NCBI GenBank assembly: GCA_039105265.1
Contig: JAPFFF010000007.1
Span: 3,162,001 to 3,226,000, forward strand
DNA: 64,000 bases
From: Tritrichomonas musculus
Taxonomy: Eukaryota; Parabasalia; Tritrichomonadida; Tritrichomonadidae
Direction: 5' to 3'
Every line of letters begins with the position of its first letter. Within the stretch, counting starts at the first letter, position 1. The notes beneath the pieces are model-generated. The model made no database searches. It was not told the DNA's origin and was given only the letters and a program-made list of their open reading frames with translations. Shown in pieces: positions 21,001 to 29,434 of the stretch. The position numbers were made by a program, and so were the translations under genes.

Positions 21001-24000
21001 TTCTCACTATTACTTCCATCATCAACATTACATTCTTTCTCAATATTATTTATTTCATTGTTTTTCCTTTTCTTGCTCTCTTTTTCAATATTATTTCTTT
21101 CAATTGAGAGGAAATCTATCACTTCTGCAGATGAAGATGATGGTAGGCCAATTTCTGGTGTGTAAGTTGACACTTTTCTCTGATCAACGTAAATCTTTGG
21201 CTCGTTAGTAAAAGTCTGGTCGTAGAGCATTTTTGTGCAATTTTTATCAGAGCCTGTAGTAATTTCCTCATGACGGAAACCGTCGATATCTTCGTCGTAG
21301 CTTTTTGGCATTCTTGAAGTGTCAGGTGTTGAGCTACTTGACTCGAAGTAATTGAAAAAGTTTGAATTATGATCGTCACATGTTGAATTGCTCTCAATTA
21401 TTTTAGGTGGCAAAAAAGTGACAGCTGAAGAAGAAGAAACAATTGGAGCATTCAAAAAGTCGCTCTTTTTCTTCTTGTCGAGGAAAGGAGGATAAGGAGA
21501 AGGCGTCAATACTTGTGGCGCCATGAACTGAAGGCACCGTGGCGACAAGTGGAAGCATTTTGGCGCGAATGAAGATTCAGAGATTGCCAAATCGTGGATC
21601 GATGTCATGAACCTTTCCCACTGCAATCTTTCTTCAATGAGGAGGAATGACGATGCCAAGACCTTCATATTTTTCTTGTAGTCCAAAGCGATATCGCAAG
21701 ATTGGCGGTTTGAATTGTTTTGATAATTTTTTATTAAGTTTGACAAATCCGTCATTTCATTAATGAATTTTGTCTTGTTGATTTCATTCAAAATAATTTT
21801 GTGAATTTTATAAAAACCGTCAAGTTTACAACGATGACTTTCTTTCATCTCAATAAGTTGTTGGTGATGTGATGTGATGGTGTTGTTTTCAATGAGTTCA
21901 AGGATGCTTCTGTCCTTCGGGCTGTTGAACTGTGCTGATATGCTTTTGATGAACAAGTTGTAGTCAAAAACGCCAACTTTCGACATCAAATAAATGACGT
22001 AAAAAATCGAAAGTTGCGAGTTTGAATTGACAACAATGCTCTTGAACTCGAGAAGATTGTTGACAAGAACTTGCGAGAGCTGCTGATGAGCTGTTCGACT
22101 GCAAGTGTCAAAGAGTCCAATGAACAAAACAATGAACTCATCAGACAACTTCTCCTTTGAATTCGTCTTCTTCATTGCAATGAACAGCTTGTCAAGAAGA
22201 TGACTTTCATTATTAAAAAAAAGTTTCTCAGCAATAGAAAAAATTGAATAGTCCAAAACGGTTTTCATATAAGGGAATCCTTTTTCAATCTTCATCAAAA
22301 AGTTCTCAAACAAAGAAGGAATGAAAAGCTTCCCTCGAGTCGAACTAAAGAAAGGAAAAGAGAAAATAAGAGAAGGAAACAAAGTCAGAAAATTATTATA
22401 ATTACTGTTAATTAATATATTCATCAATAACGATAGAAAAGAGGACGATAGAAGCCAATCAACTGCAGGATTCACTTTTATTACCAGGTTGTTTTTAGGT
22501 GTCTCAAAACCAAAGCTGCTCAAAACAGACGAAATTAACTCAATCATGAAATCATAGGCACAAATGTCATCCAACGAAACGTTGCTCAATTTGGATTTAC
22601 TGATTGGAAAGCTTTCTGAACTAGAGCTCGAACTCTGCTTGTTGGACATTGAATGGTAAATTATTGGGTAATTAAAAATGAGAGGAAACCAATAATTTAA
22701 AATGGCCAGACACTTTTTTGATTGAAAAAGAGAAGGTATCAAATCAATGCAAATAAGAACGCCTCTTTCGTAATAGTCGAAGACTTTAAAAGAGAATTTC
22801 TCACTGACTGACAAAGCATTTAAAACAGACAATGTTGTTGCCCATACCAAAGATAACAACAATGGATTGAACTTTGAATTCATCTTCTGTAATTCAAGTA
22901 TCTGTATCCATGTTGTTTGGAAGGAGGCAAGAGGGGCAACAGCTATAATGAAGGCGTCATTCACTTCAATATAGCCAGGAGAAACTTTTTCAATATGAGT
23001 TATTAACTCTAAAAAATGAGATGCTAACGGTTTAACAGAAACCGCTATATAACCGCAAAGTGTATCAAAAGACAGGCCATTTTTAATGAATTCTTTAACA
23101 TTGTCTTGTTTGATGAATGATTTCAAACTGTCAATGATTGTGTGTTGAACTTTTGTCTCGCCACGTGCAGTTATCAATTCCATCAAATTTCGATCGTTTA
23201 TTCCTTCAATTCCATCGATGCAATTTGCAATGCCGAGGAATGAAATGATCCACTTAACAAGGTTCTGAAGATGGGAACCATTCTTCAGAATGATCTCTAT
23301 AATTTTATTACTTCCTGGATTCTGAAGAATAACCGTTGTCATAAACAATTCAAATCCTTGAATGTGTGAAAAATCGATATTTTTGAAAATTTCATCAAAC
23401 AAAATGTCAACCAATGTTTCATTGTCGACACATTTCCACAGCTCATTATCAAAGAGAATCGATGACAAGGTCCATTCATCATTTTTTAGGTTACTAACGG
23501 ATTTAACCGCTTCGTGAATGTAATCTTTTTTGATAAGAGAAGCGTTCTTTATCGATCTGACCATTCTTTGCCAAAATATCGGCGTGTTACGAATGGTTAT
23601 TTCGTTGATGCATATCAATGTGTGGAAGATTGAGTCGAACTGTTCTTCTGTCCTTGAATTGTCAAGGAAGTTGAACAGATCAGAAAGCCTCTTCTGCGAA
23701 ATGAAGTGGAATGGAAAGCCAAAATAAGGAACGGGGCAGCAATTTGGCGGGAAAGTGATGCTTTTATTATTACGAAGGTAAAGCTCTTGATAAGGAGTTA
23801 TCATTAGTTCGTTGTCTTTATTTACAAGGGAAATAAAGCTTGGTCCTTTTCTCATCAATTTCATTACAAAAGAAGACTCAATGAAATTGCTGTAAAGACG
23901 AATTGCCGATCCCAGAAAAACCATTCCATTCCCTGAATTTTCAATTGAAGCTAGCTTGAAAATAGGAGACGAAGTCTTTGTCAATTCAATGCTTCGTCCG

Positions 24001-26153
24001 TTTATCATAAGAATTATCTTGTCAGCAAAGAAAGTGTGCTCAATGTAGGTGCATATGTGAATCCACTTCTCAGAGTCTGCTTTAAAGCTGTACGTCTTAT
24101 TGTTGTCTGTTTTGATGACAATTGAATTTCCAACAAAAAGCAGCTTGAAATAGTTTGTATTAAAAAAAGAAGCGTTGCTAGTTTGATGAAACTTGACCCA
24201 AAAACTGATACCATAAAAATCCTTCTGAATTTTCAATGGCTCGATTCCAATGAAGAACTGAAAAAGTGGGAAATGGTCAAAATTATTGTCACAAAAACGA
24301 CGTATCTCATAAGGACGCGCAAGAAGCATGCTTATGTATTGTGGCTTGATGTAACGGTTGCCAATTTGATTGATCAATGGACAGTCATAACCGTTGGATG
24401 GATAGTCACTTTTTCCAAGTATGTAGGCATTGTACGGATCAATTGTTTCCGGCGGTTTCAGAAGGTGAAATAAAGAAACAACTCGAATTGGCCGGAATTT
24501 CATCTTGTTCATTCCGTAAACAATTTTCTCAATCTCAGAAAGAGGAAGGGAGAAGATCTTGTGGTCCTTAGGAAGCGTGTTGATGTAGTTATCAAGTTCT
24601 TCATATGAGCGTCGCTTAACTAGGCAGCTCAGCAAGAGAACAAAGTACGAATCATTCGTCCTTTCGAGCCACTGAAGGCCGCCTGCTGCAATGAAGTTGT
24701 TGCATGCTTGCGCGTTGTCTTCGAATGACGAGAAGATGATTTGGCATGATTTGTCAAGCTTTTCTTCATCTTCTTCTTCAATTAAGATTGACTTGATGTT
24801 TTCAACAGATGGTACCTCATTCAAAAAGTGGGAAAGTGATTCAATTTTGACATCAGAATTGAACATCGATTTGAATGCCTGTGACTGGTTTTCTGAGGTC
24901 GATTTCTTGAAGACTTCTTTCGTGAAGTCCTCAAAATTGGCGGCAGTGAACAATGCTTTCAATGTGGATGGAGGCGGTTTGATCACAAATGATTGAAGGT
25001 AACCGTAACCGGCAAGTTCTGAATAAGAAAAAATTTTTTTGTCATCTGTCATTTTTTTTATCAAATTAAAAAACTTTGAATAATCAGTGTCGATGATTTT
25101 AAAGAGATACGGAATGAGCGGTTTGACTTCCTTCGAGTCGTGCTCTGATATCAGTTGAATGGTGGACGCTAATTCGCTTAACGGTCGCCGGAAATCAGTG
25201 AACCAATGTTTAAGAGGAAAATACTGATTGATTGTGTGGACTGTTGTTGGAGTCTTCGACGTGAAAATGTATTCAATAACAAGTTTAAAGACAATGTCTT
25301 GTAATTCGGTATTTTGTGAACATATTTGTCCCATCCATTGAAAAAAAATTGTGTCGATTTTTAGTAAACCTTTGAAAATTTCGTTGATTTGGTTCGTGTC
25401 TAATGATTTGAGTAGGATTTCAAGAGATTTAGGTACTTCACAGTTGATAAAGTTTGTTGTGATCGAAGGAATCGTTATTGAGAATTGTGAAAATAATGTA
25501 ATTATATATTTTGAAGCAAAATAAGAGTTTTCTGGTGGAATCGATCCTTTTTCAACAAGATCAGTAAAGCTTCGAAATGCGTTGATGTCAATCTGTATCG
25601 TTTTTGATTTAAAAAGACGAATTGTTTGTATAATATAATTTTGAATCTCATCTGATAAAGGCTGGCACAAAGAAGGCCAAAGTTTATCGATCAAATCATT
25701 GCTTTCAAATTGAAATGAAAAGTCTTTCAATGAAAAAACTCTTGTAAAATAATTCTTTGATAATTGAATTAACTGTTTTTGTTTTGATGAAAATAGGCAT
25801 GATGAGGAAAATAAATTTAGAATGATCGGTGGAGGTGTTTTCTTTGAAATAGATTCTAATTGAGGTAAAATTCTAAGAGTTTGAATTACTGCAACAAAGG
25901 AATTTGATATTTTTGGAATATAATCATATATTTTCGTTCCAATTAATCGATCAACAACATAAAATACAGTTTCTTTGTTTTGTTCTTCGACGATAAATCC
26001 TTCAATAACAGAAAGCATATTTAAATACGATTTCATCTGACATTCTTGATCTTTCTCTGTACAAAATGCTTTGATGCTGGTTTTCACATGTTTTACCTTA
26101 CCGTTATTTTCATATATTGATGGATTATCATTAAGGTTGTAAAAATCAAGCAT
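18069..26153 (-). CDS. Giant BEACH-WD40-zinc finger protein (ALFY/WDFY3-like layout)
   Basis: This 2,694-residue protein contains, in order: helical ARM-like sequence (1-620); a ConA-like lectin block (about 630-755, with FYGISFWVKFH and WIHICTYIEH); more helices (to ~1,600); a low-complexity region with an 11-residue repeat (about 1,708-1,810); and a PH-BEACH domain (from ~1,930). A compact BEACH domain follows (about 2,119-2,300, with GRSFVDMSSYPFFPGL and IPANFYFTSEFF), then WD40-type repeats (about 2,370-2,640). The C-terminal zinc finger has CAICKGKPDKFCDCCGRAIC followed by CAG and CIIC. BEACH proteins act in membrane traffic, lysosome size and autophagy; ALFY and LYST are the nearest in layout. 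The BEACH block is interrupted by Gln/Asn/Ser-rich inserts and is shorter than the usual ~280 residues. The start is the first ATG of the frame. Confidence 0.85.
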   Translation of the reverse strand: MLDFYNLNDNPSIYENNGKVKHVKTSIKAFCTEKDQECQMKSYLNMLSVIEGFIVEEQNKETVFYVVDRLIGTKIYDYIPKISNSFVAVIQTLRILPQLESISKKTPPPIILNLFSSSCLFSSKQKQLIQLSKNYFTRVFSLKDFSFQFESNDLIDKLWPSLCQPLSDEIQNYIIQTIRLFKSKTIQIDINAFRSFTDLVEKGSIPPENSYFASKYIITLFSQFSITIPSITTNFINCEVPKSLEILLKSLDTNQINEIFKGLLKIDTIFFQWMGQICSQNTELQDIVFKLVIEYIFTSKTPTTVHTINQYFPLKHWFTDFRRPLSELASTIQLISEHDSKEVKPLIPYLFKIIDTDYSKFFNLIKKMTDDKKIFSYSELAGYGYLQSFVIKPPPSTLKALFTAANFEDFTKEVFKKSTSENQSQAFKSMFNSDVKIESLSHFLNEVPSVENIKSILIEEEDEEKLDKSCQIIFSSFEDNAQACNNFIAAGGLQWLERTNDSYFVLLLSCLVKRRSYEELDNYINTLPKDHKIFSLPLSEIEKIVYGMNKMKFRPIRVVSLFHLLKPPETIDPYNAYILGKSDYPSNGYDCPLINQIGNRYIKPQYISMLLARPYEIRRFCDNNFDHFPLFQFFIGIEPLKIQKDFYGISFWVKFHQTSNASFFNTNYFKLLFVGNSIVIKTDNNKTYSFKADSEKWIHICTYIEHTFFADKIILMINGRSIELTKTSSPIFKLASIENSGNGMVFLGSAIRLYSNFIESSFVMKLMRKGPSFISLVNKDNELMITPYQELYLRNNKSITFPPNCCPVPYFGFPFHFISQKRLSDLFNFLDNSRTEEQFDSIFHTLICINEITIRNTPIFWQRMVRSIKNASLIKKDYIHEAVKSVSNLKNDEWTLSSILFDNELWKCVDNETLVDILFDEIFKNIDFSHIQGFELFMTTVILQNPGSNKIIEIILKNGSHLQNLVKWIISFLGIANCIDGIEGINDRNLMELITARGETKVQHTIIDSLKSFIKQDNVKEFIKNGLSFDTLCGYIAVSVKPLASHFLELITHIEKVSPGYIEVNDAFIIAVAPLASFQTTWIQILELQKMNSKFNPLLLSLVWATTLSVLNALSVSEKFSFKVFDYYERGVLICIDLIPSLFQSKKCLAILNYWFPLIFNYPIIYHSMSNKQSSSSSSESFPISKSKLSNVSLDDICAYDFMIELISSVLSSFGFETPKNNLVIKVNPAVDWLLSSSFLSLLMNILINSNYNNFLTLFPSLIFSFPFFSSTRGKLFIPSLFENFLMKIEKGFPYMKTVLDYSIFSIAEKLFFNNESHLLDKLFIAMKKTNSKEKLSDEFIVLFIGLFDTCSRTAHQQLSQVLVNNLLEFKSIVVNSNSQLSIFYVIYLMSKVGVFDYNLFIKSISAQFNSPKDRSILELIENNTITSHHQQLIEMKESHRCKLDGFYKIHKIILNEINKTKFINEMTDLSNLIKNYQNNSNRQSCDIALDYKKNMKVLASSFLLIEERLQWERFMTSIHDLAISESSFAPKCFHLSPRCLQFMAPQVLTPSPYPPFLDKKKKSDFLNAPIVSSSSAVTFLPPKIIESNSTCDDHNSNFFNYFESSSSTPDTSRMPKSYDEDIDGFRHEEITTGSDKNCTKMLYDQTFTNEPKIYVDQRKVSTYTPEIGLPSSSSAEVIDFLSIERNNIEKESKKRKNNEINNIEKECNVDDGSNSEKLNDDERSNREKLNVDDGSNSEKLNVDEGSNSEKLNVDERSNSEKLNVDEGSNSEKLNVDEGSNSEKLNVDDGSNSEKLNVDEGSNSEKLNVDEVESNLELKSTLMLKKRENQLVDKRRCVRFNSASVSMCEIDANPYEDMNNVGLSVLADNSDMNSSLMSEIDTSNSQNSLLTSSDSVINSNADASKSKKSSNLPLKAAASTASSCQSSSLMSDVIWQYRHHIKDLPSQLKPSNTNFLKLFESVFGSNYSFFSECRIERHITQIPSIVFVYDDCLLILTHSAMKNNDINLLKIEDDKKLHVFLESVFLGHWGETKLFASHIVLYIPMSSIIRIKQRNSACNNGSSRQVTIVDSFEFWSFKNGNFIIKINQSRDSKTFYEKVNERVDSGLPKELLLLPNNSPEALVLSLNDKYGRSFVDMSSYPFFPGLNKKSSEREKESCTQFPNCSITEEMLSSVLPFAYSSHHYCNEAKYESIPANFYFTSEFFMNGPLFTGKKLYNKQQQQQSVNNSSNLKVYNDFSSCNDFKNYKKFKNLSRKRSALDSQRITKTKLSYDFSLALQKLLKLREGLRDRKFLNEWIIHHFPDETSNANTASIGIANSSSLNNVVSTTSASSSYYFNRSLSSSLSDFSSSNESASDIVDMNSNQFCQKLNVKVGNENNIQFTQDGLKKMHLHSVSISVNWSVHIEHENLLLAFCSTTKSGYRKEKNDNYFAFASSINVSRNGLFLSVDFVFGLTRIWRIKYKDIYPSEIEQISDFSWSSKPTSLISGTHFICATRLETEVVIWEINGGTIHRILKFGTLITAMAMDDEFGAIWITTVNHGYYYSINGQRLAEIDFEKFDIKVTAMTAMPSNYADRDRTVICGCDDGKVLIATSRIETRTIDVKILPSKHSWKINRIAFHPNRTSFLTTDISGAVFIWSAGEKSVLPLKCFEECAICKGKPDKFCDCCGRAICYNCAGSKHKCIICHAHNLFVNL
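20722..21028 (-). repeat. 33-bp coding minisatellite in the BEACH gene, about nine copies
   Basis: A 33-base unit is repeated about nine times, encoding GSNSEKLNVDE with small variation (E/D and G/R swaps). Every copy keeps the reading frame. The array lies between the helical region and the PH-BEACH domain and probably forms a disordered acidic spacer. The near-identity of copies suggests recent expansion (inference). Confidence 0.92.
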
Positions 26154-26623
26154 TTTGAGGAGATTGAGAGACCTTTTTTATTGAGTAAATAATCAAATTT
26201 GAGAAATAATTCAAATATTTGAAAAAAAGGATTTATTAAATTGAATGTATCAAAATCATTTTTATTTTTATATTATCTCCCTTTAAAAAAATAATAATCT
26301 TTTTGTAAAGGCCTATTTTAAATTAAAAATAAATGTATAAAATCTATATTTAATTTTAAATATATATTATATTCAAAACTTATTTTAATTTTGAAATAAT
26401 TGTTCATTCCAAATACTTAACCAAGGTATATAATGTTATGTCAATGAGTTTACAAAACTGTATTTCTTTTTGTAAGCATAATTGGCCTTTTTACAAAATA
26501 AAGAAAATATTTATTTTGTTCAGTAATAAAAAAAAAAAAAAAAAACAATTAGCATAAATTGTAAGAACATCATTTATGTATAAAAATTAAATAGATGTTG
26601 TTTTAAAAAAAATATTAAAACCA
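26154..26623. other. Intergenic spacer with an 18-base A run
   Basis: This is AT-rich DNA between the 5' end of the BEACH gene and the 3' end of NME7. It has an 18-base A homopolymer at 26528-26545 and no ORF, RNA gene or initiator that could be supported. Confidence 0.55.
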
Positions 26624-27748
26624 TTAATTATCAAGCAATGTAAAGAAATACTCTGTTTCTAATTCAGCATCTTCTTGGAGATCTGTACAATGAACAGCAT
26701 TAAAAACGACATCTATACCATATTTCGCTCTAAGTGAATTTGGTCTAATCTGCTTTGCGACTTTCGAATCTCTAGGTCCGCAAAGTTGACGAAAAGCATT
26801 AACAGCATCATTTTTCTTCAATTCAAGTGCTAAGCAAGGGCCTGAAGCAAGCTGTTGTTTCATATCTGGATAATCTGGAACAACATTACGATATACTTCA
26901 AGGAACTCACCGGCTGTCGACAAGTCCAAGTTGGCGATCATAGCGCCTGTGATCTCGAATTTATTTGCTACGATATCTCTAATGATTTTTCCAGCATTAC
27001 CTTCTTTAAGTGCATGAGGGCGAATAACACAGCATGTGCATCCTTCTGTTGTGCTAATAAGCTGTACACCATGCTGTCCAAAGATGATGCCAAGTTCTCT
27101 CATAGCTGAGTCAGGAGAATCTGAGCCATGAGCAAAGTTTTCTGTAGTGCTTCTTGCGTAAAGTGCTCTGAGAGATCTAGGTGATTCACGTTTTGCTTGA
27201 TCTAAGTTTGTGGGCCCAATAAGTTGCCTCCAACGAGTAATTGCACTATTTCCAACAAGTTCCATTGCTACAACGGGTCCACTAGTAATATATTGAACAA
27301 GTGATTCAAAAAATGGTTTTCCTTGATGTTCCGCATAAAATTTCATTGCAGTTTCTCTGGAAATAAGTCCCATTCTGAGATTTGTAAGCATTAAGCCTTC
27401 TTGATATATACGATCGATAGCTTCGCCCATCAAATGATGAAATCCTGGTTTAATCATTGCGTATGTATGTTGCATGTTAACTTCAAATGCTTGTCTAGTT
27501 GGTTCATCTGCATAATCGATAATTTCATATTGTCGGCCATTAATTAATATTTTATTTCCTAAGAAAAAGTCTTTTCTTTCGAGTGAGTGGTTTTCGGTGC
27601 GTTTAAGGAATGGTCGACGATTTCGGACATCAAAAAGTTCGATCTCACCTTTCTCTGTGTGATATACTAAAATATATGGACGAACGAGCTCGGCCATTTC
27701 ATCAAAAAATTCGATTTTGAAAGCGTAACTCGGAAAAACGGAGTTCAT
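26624..27748 (-). CDS. NME7: Nucleoside diphosphate kinase 7 (DM10 plus two NDK domains)
   Basis: This 374-residue protein matches the length of human NME7 (376). A DM10 domain (about 5-90) is followed by NDK domain A (about 93-228) and B (about 236-371). The phosphate-accepting histidines are H207 in NFAHGSDS and H353 in NAVHCTD, so both sites have their key residue. NME7 binds gamma-tubulin ring complex and doublet microtubules, which fits a flagellate. The open frame starts six codons earlier at a TTG; the ATG at 27748 is chosen. AACGGTTA, a match to the trichomonad M3 (Myb-type) promoter motif, lies 26-33 bases upstream. Confidence 0.93.
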   Translation of the reverse strand: MNSVFPSYAFKIEFFDEMAELVRPYILVYHTEKGEIELFDVRNRRPFLKRTENHSLERKDFFLGNKILINGRQYEIIDYADEPTRQAFEVNMQHTYAMIKPGFHHLMGEAIDRIYQEGLMLTNLRMGLISRETAMKFYAEHQGKPFFESLVQYITSGPVVAMELVGNSAITRWRQLIGPTNLDQAKRESPRSLRALYARSTTENFAHGSDSPDSAMRELGIIFGQHGVQLISTTEGCTCCVIRPHALKEGNAGKIIRDIVANKFEITGAMIANLDLSTAGEFLEVYRNVVPDYPDMKQQLASGPCLALELKKNDAVNAFRQLCGPRDSKVAKQIRPNSLRAKYGIDVVFNAVHCTDLQEDAELETEYFFTLLDN

Positions 27749-27773
27749 TCTGCTCGTTTTTTTCAAACGTATT

Positions 27774-27781
27774 TAACCGTT
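27774..27781 (-). promoter_or_regulatory. M3-like Myb element upstream of NME7
   Basis: AACGGTTA on the gene strand fits the M3 core promoter consensus known from Trichomonas vaginalis, bound there by a Myb-like protein. It is centred about 30 bases before the NME7 ATG. Assignment is by motif and position only. Confidence 0.45.
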
Positions 27782-28355
27782 AATTTTTTAATTTTATAAC
27801 TTTTTTGATTTGTAGAAGAGAGATAATTTATTGATATGATTGGTATAATTTGGCTAAATACGTTTTGTTTTGTCATTTTTCTTTCTTGAAATGGATTTAT
27901 CAATATTTTATTATCTTTAATTTCTCAAATTTGTTTCAAAGCTATATATTGCATTTTAATTAATGCCATATATGCTTTTTTAACCTTTGTTGTTAACTTG
28001 ATATTATCTATTTTCTTCGATTTTAATAATCACAAAGATTTGATAATTATTTCCTTTTTTTTTTTTTTTTTTTTTGGAAATTTGTTTAAACTTTAATATG
28101 TATACATGTTATTTATAATATTTATTAAAATGAGAAAATTAATTCTATAGATTTAAAAAAATGAGATATTCTTATTAAGTGAAGCATGTGTAAAATGATA
28201 ATTTGTTGTTCATTATGATTAAACAGTTAACACATTCAAACAAGTGAAATTAATTTTAAAATATTTAAAAAAAAAAAAAAGAATAAGATATTAAGTTTGT
28301 TTAAAGGAAATCAAATAATTGTATGAATATTAAAAAAAAAAAAAGATCTTTTTTT
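27782..28355. other. Intergenic spacer with a 21-base T run
   Basis: AT-rich DNA between NME7 and the tyrosyl-tRNA synthetase pair. A 21-base T homopolymer lies at 28055-28075 and an A-rich stretch at about 28268-28280. Nothing else could be supported. Confidence 0.55.
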
Positions 28356-29396
28356 TTATCTTGTTACTCTATAAGACTCAACTCTTCGAAGAAGTTCTTG
28401 AAGCTCGGGTGTTTGAAAATGATCACGAATTGGTTGAATAATTTTATCAATATAATCAGCAACGTCAGTTCTGAATTGGCTTTCATTTGCTATCAGATTT
28501 TCGAAGTCTGCTTGAACTTCTTCGATATTTGAGTAACTTTTTCTGCATAAAACGATTGGATAAATTTTCCTAATAATGATATGTTTTATGTATTCGAATA
28601 ACGGATTCTCTTTGATGTCAGGTGGGCAAATTGCTCTATTAATTTTTCGAATAATATCTTCTCTTGAATCTTCAATAAATATTGCGCCATCTGGATCACT
28701 TTTACTCATTTTATTTGAAGTTCCCTTCAAGCTCATCAGCATATGATGTGACAAGACAATTGGCTTCTTTCGGCCTGTTTCAGTTGCATAGTCAATAGCA
28801 AGCATGTTGACTTTTCTTTGGTCTACGCCAAGCTGGCAAACATCAACATTAAGAAGGAAAACGTCTGTGGCCTGCATGCATGGATAAATCAACTGTGACA
28901 GTGATAAATTATCGCCTTCTTTTCGACCCATAGTTTGAACTGTTCTTGAAATCCTGCTCAAAGTTGCAAATTCGGAGATGTCATTAACAAGTTCGAAGTA
29001 TTGTTGACAATTTTCTCGAATGAAGTCAGTTGCCCAAATAAATTTGACATGTTTCAAATCCATTCCGCAAGCTTTAAAGACTTCAATGAAATATTGCCCA
29101 ACATCTCTTATTTTGTTGATATCGCCTCCCATTTTATGATTCAATTTTGCGAATATATCAGCTATATAAAGAATCATGAAGCCTCCTGCTTTAATGATTG
29201 CATTTGTATTAAGCGCTGTCATCATAGCTTGCGCAATATGCATTCTTCCACTTGGTTCAAAGCCATTGTAAGCTATAAACGGTTCACTTCTAGACAAGAG
29301 TTCATCAAGCATTTCTGCTCCTTGCGATTCTTCAGTGAACGATAGCAATATTTGCTTACGTTTTTCAACTGAAAGTGTTGGCGTGCTTGATCGCAT
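28356..29396 (-). CDS. YARS: Tyrosyl-tRNA synthetase, canonical copy
   Basis: This 346-residue class I synthetase of the eukaryote/archaeal type charges tRNA-Tyr in the cytosol. The signature motifs are intact: HIAQ (53-56, the HIGH equivalent) in FEPSGRMHIAQ, LYxCMQxxDV-type block at 170-180, VDQRKVN (191-197), and KMSKS (229-233). The anticodon-binding helices fill the last ~100 residues. It follows a diverged paralogue on the same strand with only 38 bases between stop and start, and an initiator TCATTA sits in that gap. The frame directly before the ATG is closed by TGA, so the two are separate genes. An out-of-frame ATG lies 4 bases upstream of the chosen start. Confidence 0.94.
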   Translation of the reverse strand: MRSSTPTLSVEKRKQILLSFTEESQGAEMLDELLSRSEPFIAYNGFEPSGRMHIAQAMMTALNTNAIIKAGGFMILYIADIFAKLNHKMGGDINKIRDVGQYFIEVFKACGMDLKHVKFIWATDFIRENCQQYFELVNDISEFATLSRISRTVQTMGRKEGDNLSLSQLIYPCMQATDVFLLNVDVCQLGVDQRKVNMLAIDYATETGRKKPIVLSHHMLMSLKGTSNKMSKSDPDGAIFIEDSREDIIRKINRAICPPDIKENPLFEYIKHIIIRKIYPIVLCRKSYSNIEEVQADFENLIANESQFRTDVADYIDKIIQPIRDHFQTPELQELLRRVESYRVTR

Positions 29397-29426
29397 TCAT
29401 TGGATTGGGCCGGAAGAAAATCGTTT

Positions 29427-29432
29427 TAATGA
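29427..29432 (-). promoter_or_regulatory. Initiator TCATTA in the gap between the two TyrRS genes
   Basis: TCATTA matches the trichomonad Inr (TCAYTW). It begins 3 bases after the stop of the upstream TyrRS gene and predicts a transcript start about 34 bases before the ATG at 29396. Assignment is by motif and position. Confidence 0.55.
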
Positions 29433-29434
29433 AG

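Noticed and set aside
19488-24996. ORFs up to 123 codons on the plus strand within the BEACH gene
   Set aside because: They lie wholly inside a 2,694-residue domain-bearing frame and show no recognisable protein features.
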